Origin: Myroides sp.
GTDB taxonomy: Bacteria > Bacteroidota > Bacteroidia > Flavobacteriales > Flavobacteriaceae
DNA length: 13,700 nucleotides
Assembly: GCA_018384465.1 (NCBI GenBank)
Contig: JAHAYQ010000011.1
Span: 1 to 13,700, forward strand
Reading direction: 5' to 3'
A program made the position numbers and the translations under genes. Below, piece after piece: positions 7,284 through 13,700 of the stretch. The notes below the pieces were generated by a model. It was not told the DNA's origin. It did not search any database and was given only the letters and a program-made list of their open reading frames with translations. How positions within the stretch are numbered: position 1 is the stretch's first letter; the number at the start of each line of letters is the position of its first letter.

Positions 7284-7898
7284 TTACTTCTTACGTAAAC
7301 TATCGTGTGCGTGCGTTTCAATGCCATTATTCCACAAGGTTAAAATATCGGTTGCCACGGCAGCGCCACTTCCAGCGGCAATGGCTAACTGACTGCGATG
7401 TCCTGCCAGGGTCCCGGCAACATATATATTTTCAAAAACCAAATGATCATTGTTTTCTAATTGTAACCTGTTTTTTGCAGGCAGCGATTTTTTATGAGGT
7501 ACTACATAAGGTGTTAAGCATCCGCTAATAGTAAATGGGTTTGATGAGTTGATGGCAACCACCACTACTTCGCTTTCGTAGATGTTTTGGGTAGTAGTAA
7601 CAAGAAAATGCCTGTCTTGCTTAATGATAGAAAGTACCCGTTCGTTTTCAATTTGTGTAATATGTGGATACTGTAGTTGTAGATCAATTAACGTATTCTT
7701 TAAGAGATCGGTGCCTAAAGTGCCTGGTTTAATTCCGTAGGCGTTGTTAAAAACAGCATCATGCAACATGGAAGCTTTTTGGTGGGTAATAAGTCCAATT
7801 TTTTTATCGGACATATAGGGTTTGTTCTTAGCAGATCCTAATACTAGTGCACAAGAAACCCCCGATACACCGCCACCAATAATTAAGCAGTGAAACAT
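7284..7898 (-). CDS. Short FAD-dependent oxidoreductase, thioredoxin-reductase-like, FAD domain only
   Basis: The protein has 204 residues. The N-terminus is a Rossmann dinucleotide-binding motif (CLIIGGGVSGVSCALVLGS, GxGxxG at about 8-13), and the C-terminus carries the second FAD-contact motif of the thioredoxin reductase family (NIYVAGTLAGHRSQLAIAAGSGAAVA, about 163-188). Thioredoxin reductases have about 310 residues, with an NADPH domain and a CxxC redox pair between these parts. Here only one FAD-binding fold is present and there is no CxxC. It could be a flavoprotein that receives electrons from a separate partner, or an FAD sensor. The frame is open and codon use looks normal, so it appears compact rather than decayed. 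Its ATG overlaps the stop of the upstream mini-membrane protein (TAATG), suggesting coupled translation and possibly membrane recruitment. Confidence 0.8.
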   Translation of the reverse strand: MFHCLIIGGGVSGVSCALVLGSAKNKPYMSDKKIGLITHQKASMLHDAVFNNAYGIKPGTLGTDLLKNTLIDLQLQYPHITQIENERVLSIIKQDRHFLVTTTQNIYESEVVVVAINSSNPFTISGCLTPYVVPHKKSLPAKNRLQLENNDHLVFENIYVAGTLAGHRSQLAIAAGSGAAVATDILTLWNNGIETHAHDSLRKK

Positions 7899-8095
7899 TA
7901 TTCTTTGTTTTTATTGTCGATCGCTTTCGAAGTATTAAAAATAAGTAATAAGATTACTGCGCATAAAATAGCGATGATACAAATTAAAGCAACAACACTT
8001 TCTCCTTGAAATAAGTTGTTGAAATCTAATTTTGTAATGTTTAATACAATCAAAGCAATAGCAACGGCTATAACTATGTATGTAACGTATTTCAT
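7898..8095 (-). CDS. Two-helix mini-membrane protein
   Basis: The gene encodes a 65-residue protein with two transmembrane helices, at about residues 3-22 (VTYIVIAVAIALIVLNI) and 33-53 (VVALICIIAILCAVILLLIF), joined by a short loop with DFNNLFQGE and ending in a charged tail (DNKNKE). I do not recognise a named family. It lies 46 bases downstream of marC and overlaps the FAD-protein start by one base. A near-consensus TACTTTCG is present upstream on the minus strand (8129 to 8122), so it may have its own weak promoter. A role as membrane partner of the flavoprotein is inferred from the coupling alone. Confidence 0.7.
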   Translation of the reverse strand: MKYVTYIVIAVAIALIVLNITKLDFNNLFQGESVVALICIIAILCAVILLLIFNTSKAIDNKNKE

Positions 8096-8141
8096 TATCG
8101 ATTTATTTTGTTGATAGGAAACGAAAGTACAAAATAATTAA

Positions 8142-8717
8142 CTACATAAACAAGCCTTTAACATTAGCGGCGAATAATTTAACAGCAATAGCCAAAAGCA
8201 CCACTCCAAAAACTTTACGAATAACTCCCAAACCATTAGCGCCTATCATGCGTTCTATTTGTCCAGAAAGTTTTAAAACTACATACACCACAATGATGTT
8301 TAATACAATGGCAAAAACAATATTTATGGTTTGATATTCAGCGCGTAAGGCTAAAATAGTAGTCATGATACCAGGTCCGGCAATTAACGGAAACGCCAAA
8401 GGAACAATAGAAGCCGTTTTTGGTTCTTCGTCGCGATATAAACGAATGCCCAAAATCATTTCTAAAGCAAGAAAAAACAAGACAAAAGCGCCCGCAACAG
8501 CAAAAGAGTTTACATCAATGCCGATTAAATTCAAAATACTTTCTCCTACAAATAAAAAGGCAATCATAATACAAGCGGCAACGATAGAAGCTTTTTCTGA
8601 CTGAATTTTCCCCACTCTTGCACGTAAATCAACAATAATAGGAATAGAACCTAAAATATCAATTACGGCAAACAAAATCATACCCGCTGTAACTATTTCT
8701 TTTAAATCGATTTTCAT
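8142..8717 (-). CDS. MarC family integral membrane protein
   Basis: A 191-residue protein with six predicted hydrophobic helices, matching the MarC/UPF0056 family in length and motifs: FAVIDILGSIPI in helix 1, ALEMILGIRLYR in the middle, and VPLAFPLIAGPGIMTTIL, the most conserved family stretch. The family is of unknown transport function. E. coli MarC was named for its position by the mar locus and is not established as an antibiotic resistance factor, so no resistance role is claimed. A clear promoter element TACCTTTG lies just upstream. It is followed at 46 bases by the mini-membrane protein and FAD-protein genes on the same strand with no visible terminator between, so readthrough is likely. 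Confidence 0.92.
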   Translation of the reverse strand: MKIDLKEIVTAGMILFAVIDILGSIPIIVDLRARVGKIQSEKASIVAACIMIAFLFVGESILNLIGIDVNSFAVAGAFVLFFLALEMILGIRLYRDEEPKTASIVPLAFPLIAGPGIMTTILALRAEYQTINIVFAIVLNIIVVYVVLKLSGQIERMIGANGLGVIRKVFGVVLLAIAVKLFAANVKGLFM

Positions 8718-8733
8718 AGCTTTAAAATTTTTG

Positions 8734-8741
8734 CAAAGGTA
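8734..8741 (-). promoter_or_regulatory. -7 element for the MarC-family gene
   Basis: On the minus strand TACCTTTG (8741 to 8734) followed by C matches TAnnTTTG and lies 16 bases before the ATG at 8717. No TTG is seen at the expected -33 distance. Confidence 0.5.
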
Positions 8742-8824
8742 TTTATATTCTCTTGAAAATTAAGAATAAAAGTAATGAATATTTTAGTGTTTAATGAGTT
8801 ATTCGTAAACTACCAAATTAATCG

Positions 8825-8832
8825 TAACTTTG
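8825..8832 (+). promoter_or_regulatory. -7 element for the DUF3109 gene
   Basis: TAACTTTG followed by C matches TAnnTTTG, 22 bases before the ATG at 8854. The -33 region lacks a clear TTG. It is divergent from the MarC promoter in the same 136-base gap. Confidence 0.5.
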
Positions 8833-8853
8833 CGCTGTAAATGAATTAATGTT

Positions 8854-9438
8854 ATGTTTCAGATAGGAAATACTATAGTGTCAGATGAAGTACTCGAAAG
8901 AGAATTTGTTTGTAATCTCACCGCCTGTAAAGGTCAATGTTGTGTAGATGGTGATGCCGGCGCGCCTTTAGATAAAGACGAAACAGCTATTTTAGAAGAA
9001 ATTTATCCCAAAATAAAACCGTATTTACGCCCTGAAGGTATTGCTGCCATAGAACAGCAAGGGACTTGGATTGTGGGTGAAGACGGTGATTTAGAAACGC
9101 CTTTAGTTAATAACAGCGAGTGTGCGTATGTGATTTTTGATGGCGATACAGCTTTGTGTGGAATAGAACAAGCGTATAACGAGGGTTTAGTTGATTGGAA
9201 AAAACCTATTTCGTGTCATTTATATCCGATCCGAATTAAAGAATATACTCAGTTTTCAGCGATTAATTACCACCGTTGGCATATCTGCGACGATGCGTGT
9301 GCTTTAGGAAAAGAATTAGAAGTGCCGGTTTATAAATTTTTAAAAGAACCTTTAATCCGTAAATACGGTGAAAGTTGGTATGCTGAATTAGAACAAGTGG
9401 CAATCCAGTGGCAGAAGCAATCACTTGATAAAAAGTAA
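8854..9438 (+). CDS. DUF3109 family cysteine-rich protein
   Basis: A 194-residue cytosolic protein matching DUF3109, a family common in Bacteroidota and without a settled function. It holds nine cysteines: C20, C25, C29 and C30 (CNLTACKGQCC), then C90, C102, C121 (SCHLYPIRI), C145 and C149. The N-terminal CX4CX3CC cluster and the later cysteines recall the YkgJ/UPF0153-type putative Zn/Fe-binding proteins, so a metal or iron-sulfur centre is likely but unproven. Acidic and aromatic stretches (GDGDLETPLVNNSECAY; NYHRWHICDD) are typical of the family. The ATG at 8854 is preceded by a promoter element; the earlier ATG at 8841 runs into a stop after two codons. Its last 18 bases overlap the convergent protease gene. 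Confidence 0.9.
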   Translation: MFQIGNTIVSDEVLEREFVCNLTACKGQCCVDGDAGAPLDKDETAILEEIYPKIKPYLRPEGIAAIEQQGTWIVGEDGDLETPLVNNSECAYVIFDGDTALCGIEQAYNEGLVDWKKPISCHLYPIRIKEYTQFSAINYHRWHICDDACALGKELEVPVYKFLKEPLIRKYGESWYAELEQVAIQWQKQSLDKK

Positions 9439-9858
9439 TTGCAAAGGGTAATTTATGATTGCGTGTTGGCTTTTTAATAAATCGCTGCCAATAATACCGT
9501 GTACTTTGGGTAAACCATATTCACTTAAAGCAGTATTAACGTGGGTAAGATCCAAAAGAATAATTTCAATATTGCTCTTTTTCCATTTGCCTAATTGGAT
9601 GTGATTATTAACCGAAAGTTCAGCATGCATATTGTTTGATCCAGCGCCAGAAGCCTTTGCTTTATGTTCTTTGGATAAAAGATTAAAAAGTTCTTGTTCG
9701 TTACTGTCAATACAAGTATTTGATGCACCAGTGTCAATTAAAAATAATCCTTTCACACGATTTACTTTGCCGTGAATGTATAAGTGATTTGATTTTCGAA
9801 TACGAAAAGGAATGCTAAAATAACCTTGTTGTGCTAAAACTGCTGTAATATCAATCAT
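9421..9858 (-). CDS. Retropepsin-like aspartic protease, cytosolic
   Basis: From ATG 9858 this is 145 residues, the size of single-domain bacterial retropepsin-like proteins. The catalytic motif LFLIDTGASNTCID is at about 38-51 (D42-T-G), and the C-terminal hydrophobic-Gly motif HGIIGSDLL at about 120-128. With a single DTG, activity would need a homodimer, as in retroviral proteases. No signal peptide or membrane segment is seen, so it is probably cytosolic; substrates are unknown. The frame is open upstream to a TTG at 9906, but a promoter lies within that stretch, so the ATG at 9858 is preferred. Its 3' end overlaps DUF3109 by 18 bases, tail to tail, with no terminator. Confidence 0.82.
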   Translation of the reverse strand: MIDITAVLAQQGYFSIPFRIRKSNHLYIHGKVNRVKGLFLIDTGASNTCIDSNEQELFNLLSKEHKAKASGAGSNNMHAELSVNNHIQLGKWKKSNIEIILLDLTHVNTALSEYGLPKVHGIIGSDLLKSQHAIINYPLQLLFIK

Positions 9859-9879
9859 AAATTTACTTAAGGTGCACCG

Positions 9880-9907
9880 CAAAAGTACGTTAATTAAGCG
9901 ACACAAA
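9880..9907 (-). promoter_or_regulatory. Promoter for the retropepsin-like gene
   Basis: On the minus strand TTTG (9907 to 9904), a 16-base spacer and TACTTTTG (9887 to 9880) followed by C form one of the better Bacteroidota promoters in the window. The -7 element is 21 bases before the ATG at 9858 and inside the longer open frame, which argues against the TTG start at 9906. Confidence 0.62.
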
Positions 9908-9945
9908 ATTTATCTAATATAGCAAGATAAACCCAAAAATTAAAA

Positions 9946-10716
9946 ATGATTTTAATAGATACACATACTCATTTATATAGTGAAGAATTTAAGGACGATC
10001 GATCTTTGATGATGGAACGTGCCTTGGCAGCCAACGTAAAACATTTTTTTGTTCCTGCTATTGATTCTTCTTATTTTGAAAGCATGCAGCACATACAACA
10101 ACAATATCCCGAAAATGTGCATTTAATGATGGGCTTGCATCCTTGTTATGTAAAACCCGAAACTTTTGAACAAGAATTAGCTTTTGTTGAACAAGAATTA
10201 GCAAAAGGTACGTATGCAGCTGTAGGTGAAATAGGGGTAGATTTGTATTGGGATCAATCTACTTTAAAAATTCAGCAACAAGCCTTTCAAACACAGATTC
10301 AATGGGCTAAAAAATTAGGATTACCTATCAATATTCATTGTCGCGATGCTTTTGATGCTGTTTTTGAAGTATTAGAACAGGAGAAAAGTGCTGATCTTTT
10401 TGGGATTTTTCATTGTTTTACCGGCGATTTTCAGCAAGCACAGCGTGCTATCAATCTAAATATGAAATTAGGTATTGGTGGTGTGGTAACTTTTAAGAAC
10501 GGGAAAATAGATCAGTTTTTAAACGAAATTTCTTTAGAAAACATTGTTTTAGAAACCGATGCACCTTATTTAGCTCCTGTTCCTTACCGTGGCAAGCGTA
10601 ATGAAAGCAGTTACGTGCCATTGATAGCCCAAAAGTTAGCTGCTATTTATAACGTATCGGTAGAAGAAATTGCTTTACAAACAACAAAAAACGCATTAAA
10701 TATTTTTAAATTGTAA
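9946..10716 (+). CDS. TatD family metal-dependent hydrolase
   Basis: A complete 256-residue TIM-barrel hydrolase of the TatD family, which in studied members are metal-dependent DNases (3'-5' exonuclease or AP-endonuclease type), with possible roles in DNA repair or quality control. The metal ligands are visible: H7 and H9 in DTHTHL, E95 in VGEIGVDLYWD, H131 in INIHCR, H156 in IFHCFTG, and D205 in LETDAPYLAPVPYRG, all family hallmarks. It is soluble, with no signal peptide. The upstream gap to the divergent protease holds A-rich sequence before the ATG but no clear TAnnTTTG element on the plus strand. It is followed at 43 bases by the acyltransferase, which appears to have its own promoter. 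Confidence 0.95.
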   Translation: MILIDTHTHLYSEEFKDDRSLMMERALAANVKHFFVPAIDSSYFESMQHIQQQYPENVHLMMGLHPCYVKPETFEQELAFVEQELAKGTYAAVGEIGVDLYWDQSTLKIQQQAFQTQIQWAKKLGLPINIHCRDAFDAVFEVLEQEKSADLFGIFHCFTGDFQQAQRAINLNMKLGIGGVVTFKNGKIDQFLNEISLENIVLETDAPYLAPVPYRGKRNESSYVPLIAQKLAAIYNVSVEEIALQTTKNALNIFKL

Positions 10717-10724
10717 ATTGGAAG

Positions 10725-10732
10725 TATCTTTG
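10725..10732 (+). promoter_or_regulatory. -7 element for the acyltransferase-asparaginase operon
   Basis: TATCTTTG matches TAnnTTTG, 27 bases before the ATG at 10760. No TTG stands at the usual -33 distance (nearest TTGs are at 10711 and 10718). It lies 8 bases after the tatD stop. Confidence 0.5.
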
Positions 10733-10759
10733 TTTCATTTACGAAAACAAACCTAAATT

Positions 10760-11893
10760 ATGTCTAAATTCGATTCGATACGTTTTTATCGAGATGAGGA
10801 AGTATCAAAAGTGCTTCAAGGTATAGCAAATCATCCGATGGTAAAATCGCTGATAGAATACACATTTCCAGGATATTCAGAAGAGCAAATACAAGAGCTC
10901 TTCTCAAGCATAAATAGTATTAAAGATTTTCAAGCTAAAATCATTTATCATACGTTACAGCGTGTTTTAAAAAACTCGTCCGAAGGTTTATTTGGTTCGG
11001 GTTTTGAAAAGTTAGATCCAAATACTTCATATCTTTTTATATCAAACCATAGAGATATCTTGTTAGATACCAGTTTTTTAAATGTATTACTCATGGAAAA
11101 CGGTAAAATAATGACGGGTTCTGCAGTGGGCGATAATTTGGTTAAAAAGCAACTGTTTATGGATTTGGCAAAACTAAACCGCAATTTTATTGTTAAACGC
11201 GGTTTATCACCAAGAGAGTTGTTAGGAAGCAGCAAGTTGTTGTCAGAATATATGTGTCATTTACTAAAAGAAGAAAACCGTTCGGTTTGGATTGCTCAAC
11301 GCGAAGGTAGAACCAAAGACGGAAATGATGCTACCCACCAAGGAGTTCTTAAAATGATAGGTATGGCTTGTAATGAAGATTCTATGATGGATTATTTCAA
11401 GAAGCTACGCATTGTACCAGTATCTATTTCGTATGAATACGACCCAACTGATAAGCTAAAAATGCCGCAATTAATGGCAAAACTTTCCGACGAACAATAT
11501 ATTAAAGATAAGAACGAGGATTTCGTAAATTTAATGAGTGGGGTAGTAGGTCAAAAAAAGCGCATTCACTTACATGTGGGCGATGTGTTAAGTGCTGAAA
11601 TTGATGCTATTAAAACCGAAACCACTAATGTGAATAAACAAGTGCAGTTACTTGCTAAGGCTATTGACAAACAAATAATTGCGAATTATAAATTGTGGCC
11701 AACTAACTACATTGCGTACGACTTGTTACACAAAACCAACCGTTTTGAAGCAGAATACACCGATAAAGAAAAACAAGTATTTTTACGCAGGTTAGAACTT
11801 AAAGTTGATAAAGAAAATGCGGCCATGGTTGATACTTTTTTAGAAATGTATGCCAACCCAGTGGTTAATAAATTTAATATAAATCATGCATAA
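10760..11893 (+). CDS. PlsB-like glycerolipid acyltransferase
   Basis: A 377-residue acyltransferase of the PlsC/PlsB (LPLAT) superfamily, expected to transfer an acyl chain to a glycerol-phosphate or lysophospholipid acceptor at the inner membrane. The four motifs appear in PlsB order: NHRDILLDTSFL (96-107), RNFIVKRG (141-148, like the GAFFIRR block), AQREGRTKDGND (179-190, like VEGGRSRTGR), and IVPVSISYEY (218-227). In the first motif the Asp is six residues after the His (H97, D103) where the usual spacing is HX4D; D99 at H+2 is an alternative. No strong membrane helix is seen, so membrane association is likely peripheral. It is often annotated as 1-acylglycerol-3-phosphate acyltransferase, but the acceptor cannot be told from sequence. 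The stop overlaps the asparaginase start by 8 bases. Confidence 0.85.
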   Translation: MSKFDSIRFYRDEEVSKVLQGIANHPMVKSLIEYTFPGYSEEQIQELFSSINSIKDFQAKIIYHTLQRVLKNSSEGLFGSGFEKLDPNTSYLFISNHRDILLDTSFLNVLLMENGKIMTGSAVGDNLVKKQLFMDLAKLNRNFIVKRGLSPRELLGSSKLLSEYMCHLLKEENRSVWIAQREGRTKDGNDATHQGVLKMIGMACNEDSMMDYFKKLRIVPVSISYEYDPTDKLKMPQLMAKLSDEQYIKDKNEDFVNLMSGVVGQKKRIHLHVGDVLSAEIDAIKTETTNVNKQVQLLAKAIDKQIIANYKLWPTNYIAYDLLHKTNRFEAEYTDKEKQVFLRRLELKVDKENAAMVDTFLEMYANPVVNKFNINHA

Positions 11894-12917
11894 ACCAGCT
11901 ATTCTTTTAATTTACACGGGGGGAACAATAGGTATGGTTAAAGATTTTGAAACCGGCGCCTTAAAAGCTTTTAACTTTGATCAATTGTTAGAGCGTATCC
12001 CTGAATTACAGTTATTAGATTGCTCTATTGATACATATTCTTTTGAAGATCCTATCGATTCTTCAGACATGAACCCAGAACATTGGTTGACAATGGCCGA
12101 GGTGATCGAAGAAAATTACCAAGAGTTTGATGGTTTTGTGGTATTGCACGGTTCTGATACCATGTCTTATACCGCATCTGCTTTAAGTTTTATGCTTAAA
12201 AACTTATCCAAACCCGTTATTTTAACAGGTTCTCAATTACCTATTGGCGATTTGCGTACCGATGCTAAAGAAAATCTTATCACCGCTATACAAATTGCCG
12301 CTTTGCAAGAAAAAGGAGCTCCAGTAATTAAAGAAGTAGGTTTGTATTTTGAATACAAGTTGTACCGTGGTAATCGTACCACTAAAATTTCAGCCGAACA
12401 TTTTAACGCCTTTACTTCACCCAATTTACCGCACTTGGCAGAAAGCGGTGTACATTTAAAAGTAAATGAACATTTGTTAGACGATTTTTATACATCAACT
12501 CAGTTAGATGTACAAAAACAATTAGATACCAACGTGTTTGTTTTAAAAATTTTTCCGGGTATCACTCAGAATATGTTAGAAGCTGTTTTAAACATTCCTC
12601 ATTTAAAAGGAATTGTGATAGAAACCTTTGGCTCGGGTAATGCACCCACACAGTTTTGGTTTATCAACACCTTGCAAAAAGCGATAGACCGAGGCATAAA
12701 AATTGTAAATGTAACGCAATGTTGGGGTGGCAGCGTAGATATGGGCAAGTACGAAACCGGAACAGCTCTTAAACAAATCGGCGTCATTTCAGGTTACGAT
12801 ATCACTACCGAAGCTGCAATTACCAAAATGATGGTTTTATTGCCACAGAATTTATCAAAAGATCAATTTACAACTGCTTTTCAATCATCTGTTTGTGGAG
12901 AGTTGCTAAAAGAGTAG
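11886..12917 (+). CDS. ansA: Type I L-asparaginase
   Basis: A 343-residue cytosolic-type asparaginase that hydrolyses asparagine to aspartate and ammonia. It has no signal peptide, in keeping with type I (AnsA-like) enzymes. The first catalytic Thr is T14 in YTGGTIGM (10-17). The second motif reads HGSDTMSYTA (88-97): the position matching the catalytic T91 of E. coli AnsA is Ser (S90), followed by the conserved D91. The catalytic Lys is K167 in LYRGNRTTK. Length and flanking sequence (SDMNPEHW, TGSQLPI, CWGGSVDMGKYETG) fit the family throughout. The 8-base overlap with the acyltransferase stop implies coupled expression, although the pathways are not obviously linked. No terminator is evident in the 76-base gap downstream. 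Confidence 0.95.
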   Translation: MHKPAILLIYTGGTIGMVKDFETGALKAFNFDQLLERIPELQLLDCSIDTYSFEDPIDSSDMNPEHWLTMAEVIEENYQEFDGFVVLHGSDTMSYTASALSFMLKNLSKPVILTGSQLPIGDLRTDAKENLITAIQIAALQEKGAPVIKEVGLYFEYKLYRGNRTTKISAEHFNAFTSPNLPHLAESGVHLKVNEHLLDDFYTSTQLDVQKQLDTNVFVLKIFPGITQNMLEAVLNIPHLKGIVIETFGSGNAPTQFWFINTLQKAIDRGIKIVNVTQCWGGSVDMGKYETGTALKQIGVISGYDITTEAAITKMMVLLPQNLSKDQFTTAFQSSVCGELLKE

Positions 12918-12960
12918 TATTTGTTAAAAAGTAAATTATTTTTATCGTTTTGTTGTAAAA

Positions 12961-12988
12961 TTTGTAATTTAACTACTGTTTAATTTGC
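12961..12988 (+). promoter_or_regulatory. Possible promoter for the beta-barrel gene
   Basis: TTTG at 12961-12964 lies 16 bases before TAATTTGC (12981-12988), a one-base-short version of TAnnTTTG. The ATG at 12994 would follow very closely, leaving a leader of only a few bases, so this is uncertain. Confidence 0.35.
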
Positions 12989-12993
12989 AAGAT

Positions 12994-13700
12994 ATGAAAA
13001 CGATTAGTGTTTGCTTATTGGTAGCTCTTTCCTTTAATGGCTATGCCCAAGAACAAAATGATTTTTCAGAAGAAAAAAACATGGTGAAATGGAACCTCTT
13101 GGGTTTAAGTTCATCAACTATTGCTTTGCAGTATGAAAGACAAATTGCGCCTAAAACAAGTTTAGTAGCAAATATAAACATAATGCCTAAACGCAGCATT
13201 CCGTTTTTTGGTACGGTAGAAGATATTGTAAAAGACACAGGAGCTATTGATATTTTAAAAGATGTAAAAATGAACGCTTTCTCGTTTGCTCCTGAAGTCC
13301 GTTTTTATTTAGGGAAAGAAGGTATGAAAGGTTTTTATGTTGCTCCTTTTCTCCGCTATGATCGTTTTGCTTTAGATATACCGGTAGATTATATTTATAA
13401 CAATCAAATAGAATATGTAACCATTAACGGATCTGTAGACGGCTTTTCTGGTGGGTTGGCATTTGGGGCACAATGGCGTTTGGCATCGCAATGGTATCTT
13501 GATATTACTTTTGTTGGGGCAAGCTATGGTTTTGCATCGGGCGAATTAAGCGGGAAAGGTACGCTAAACGCTGAAGAACAAGCAGAAATTCGTCGTGCAA
13601 TGAATGATTTTGAACTGCCTGTAGTTGATTATACCTACAATGTACACGATCAAGGTGTTGATGTAAAAGTTAAAGGTCCGTGGGCAAATGCTAAATTAGC
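12994..13700 (+). CDS. Outer-membrane beta-barrel protein, DUF3575-like, 3'-truncated by window edge
   Basis: The frame is open from ATG 12994 to the window end, giving 235 full codons. It starts with a signal peptide (MKTISVCLLVALSFNGYAQ, likely cleaved after Ala-Gln at about 19). The mature part alternates polar and hydrophobic residues in strand-like runs: VKWNLLGLSSSTIALQYERQ, then KTSLVANINIMPKRSIPFFG, FAPEVRFYLG, GFYVAPFLRYDRF, GLAFGAQWRL and YLDITFVGASYG. This fits a small outer-membrane barrel of the DUF3575 type common in Flavobacteria, where an MPKxxxPF segment after the first strand pair is familiar to me; the assignment is from memory. A helical insert (EEQAEIRRAMNDFELP) lies near the visible end. 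The C-terminus, which would show the last barrel strand, is outside the window. Confidence 0.78.
   Translation, partial: MKTISVCLLVALSFNGYAQEQNDFSEEKNMVKWNLLGLSSSTIALQYERQIAPKTSLVANINIMPKRSIPFFGTVEDIVKDTGAIDILKDVKMNAFSFAPEVRFYLGKEGMKGFYVAPFLRYDRFALDIPVDYIYNNQIEYVTINGSVDGFSGGLAFGAQWRLASQWYLDITFVGASYGFASGELSGKGTLNAEEQAEIRRAMNDFELPVVDYTYNVHDQGVDVKVKGPWANAKL

Noticed and set aside
8142..8717. MarC as an antibiotic-resistance gene
   Set aside because: The name derives from gene position in E. coli; resistance by this family is not established.
8841..8849. ATG upstream of the DUF3109 start
   Set aside because: It meets a stop after two codons and cannot encode a meaningful peptide.
9871..9878. 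GGTGCACC palindrome as an operator
   Set aside because: It falls between the promoter and the protease ATG, but 8-base palindromes are common and nothing else supports regulation.
9859..9906. TTG start at 9906 for the retropepsin-like protein
   Set aside because: A promoter lies in this stretch, and ATG 9858 gives the usual family size.
10948..11235. Minus-strand open frame inside the acyltransferase gene
   Set aside because: It is antisense to conserved acyltransferase motifs; no family resemblance.
13041..13238. Minus-strand open frame inside the beta-barrel gene
   Set aside because: The plus strand encodes a signal peptide and barrel strands throughout; this is a shadow.
1..13700. Mobile element, prophage, CRISPR, defence or biosynthetic cluster
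   Set aside because: No transposase, integrase, phage, repeat array, toxin-antitoxin or synthase genes are seen, and base composition looks even by eye.

Overview
The window is a stretch of chromosome from a low-GC member of the Bacteroidota, most likely the family Flavobacteriaceae (Flavobacterium/Myroides type). Three things point there: several proteins belong to families found mainly or only in this phylum (DUF4494, DUF4254, DUF6427, DUF6341, DUF3109, DUF3575-like); most intergenic gaps carry the Bacteroidota promoter element TAnnTTTG; and start codons are preceded by A-rich sequence rather than a clear Shine-Dalgarno. It is gene-dense and largely housekeeping. I see no prophage, insertion sequence, CRISPR array, toxin-antitoxin pair, defence island or RNA gene, and no gene-free gap above 300 bases.

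Layout. (1) 1-2678, plus strand: the 3' two thirds of mfd, then a small secreted TonB-C-like protein whose start overlaps the mfd stop, closed by a hairpin terminator. (2) 2739-5276, minus strand: a lone DUF4494 gene, and a cluster reading DUF4254 -> terminator-like hairpin -> small three-helix membrane protein -> GT9 glycosyltransferase. (3) 5344-7251: upp (plus) meets a DUF6427 membrane protein (minus) tail to tail with overlapping stops; DUF6427 is divergent from a small DUF6341 membrane protein (plus), which ends in a symmetrical bidirectional terminator. (4) 7284-8717, minus strand: MarC-family membrane protein, a two-helix mini-protein, and a short FAD-only oxidoreductase coupled to it by a one-base overlap. 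(5) 8854-9906: a cysteine-rich DUF3109 protein (plus) overlapping tail to tail with a retropepsin-like protease (minus). (6) 9946-12917, plus strand: TatD-type metal hydrolase, a PlsB-like acyltransferase, and type I asparaginase overlapping the acyltransferase by 8 bases. (7) 12994 to the end: the start of an outer-membrane beta-barrel protein cut by the window edge.

Most genes act independently: transcription-coupled repair, pyrimidine salvage, phospholipid acylation, asparagine breakdown and envelope glycan synthesis. The parts that look like real functional units of unknown purpose are the DUF4254/membrane protein/GT9 cluster, the upp/DUF6427/DUF6341 neighbourhood and the mini-membrane-protein/FAD-protein pair. 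No convincing novel multi-gene system is visible. The best leads are protein-level: an FAD protein lacking the NADPH domain, an acyltransferase with an altered HX4D motif, an asparaginase with Ser in place of the usual catalytic Thr, and a nine-cysteine putative metal-binding protein. One regulatory lead is a terminator hairpin abutting the start codon of the next gene. Three start codons were judged by eye: the mfd start lies outside the window, and two genes were shortened to internal ATGs at 4629 and 9858.
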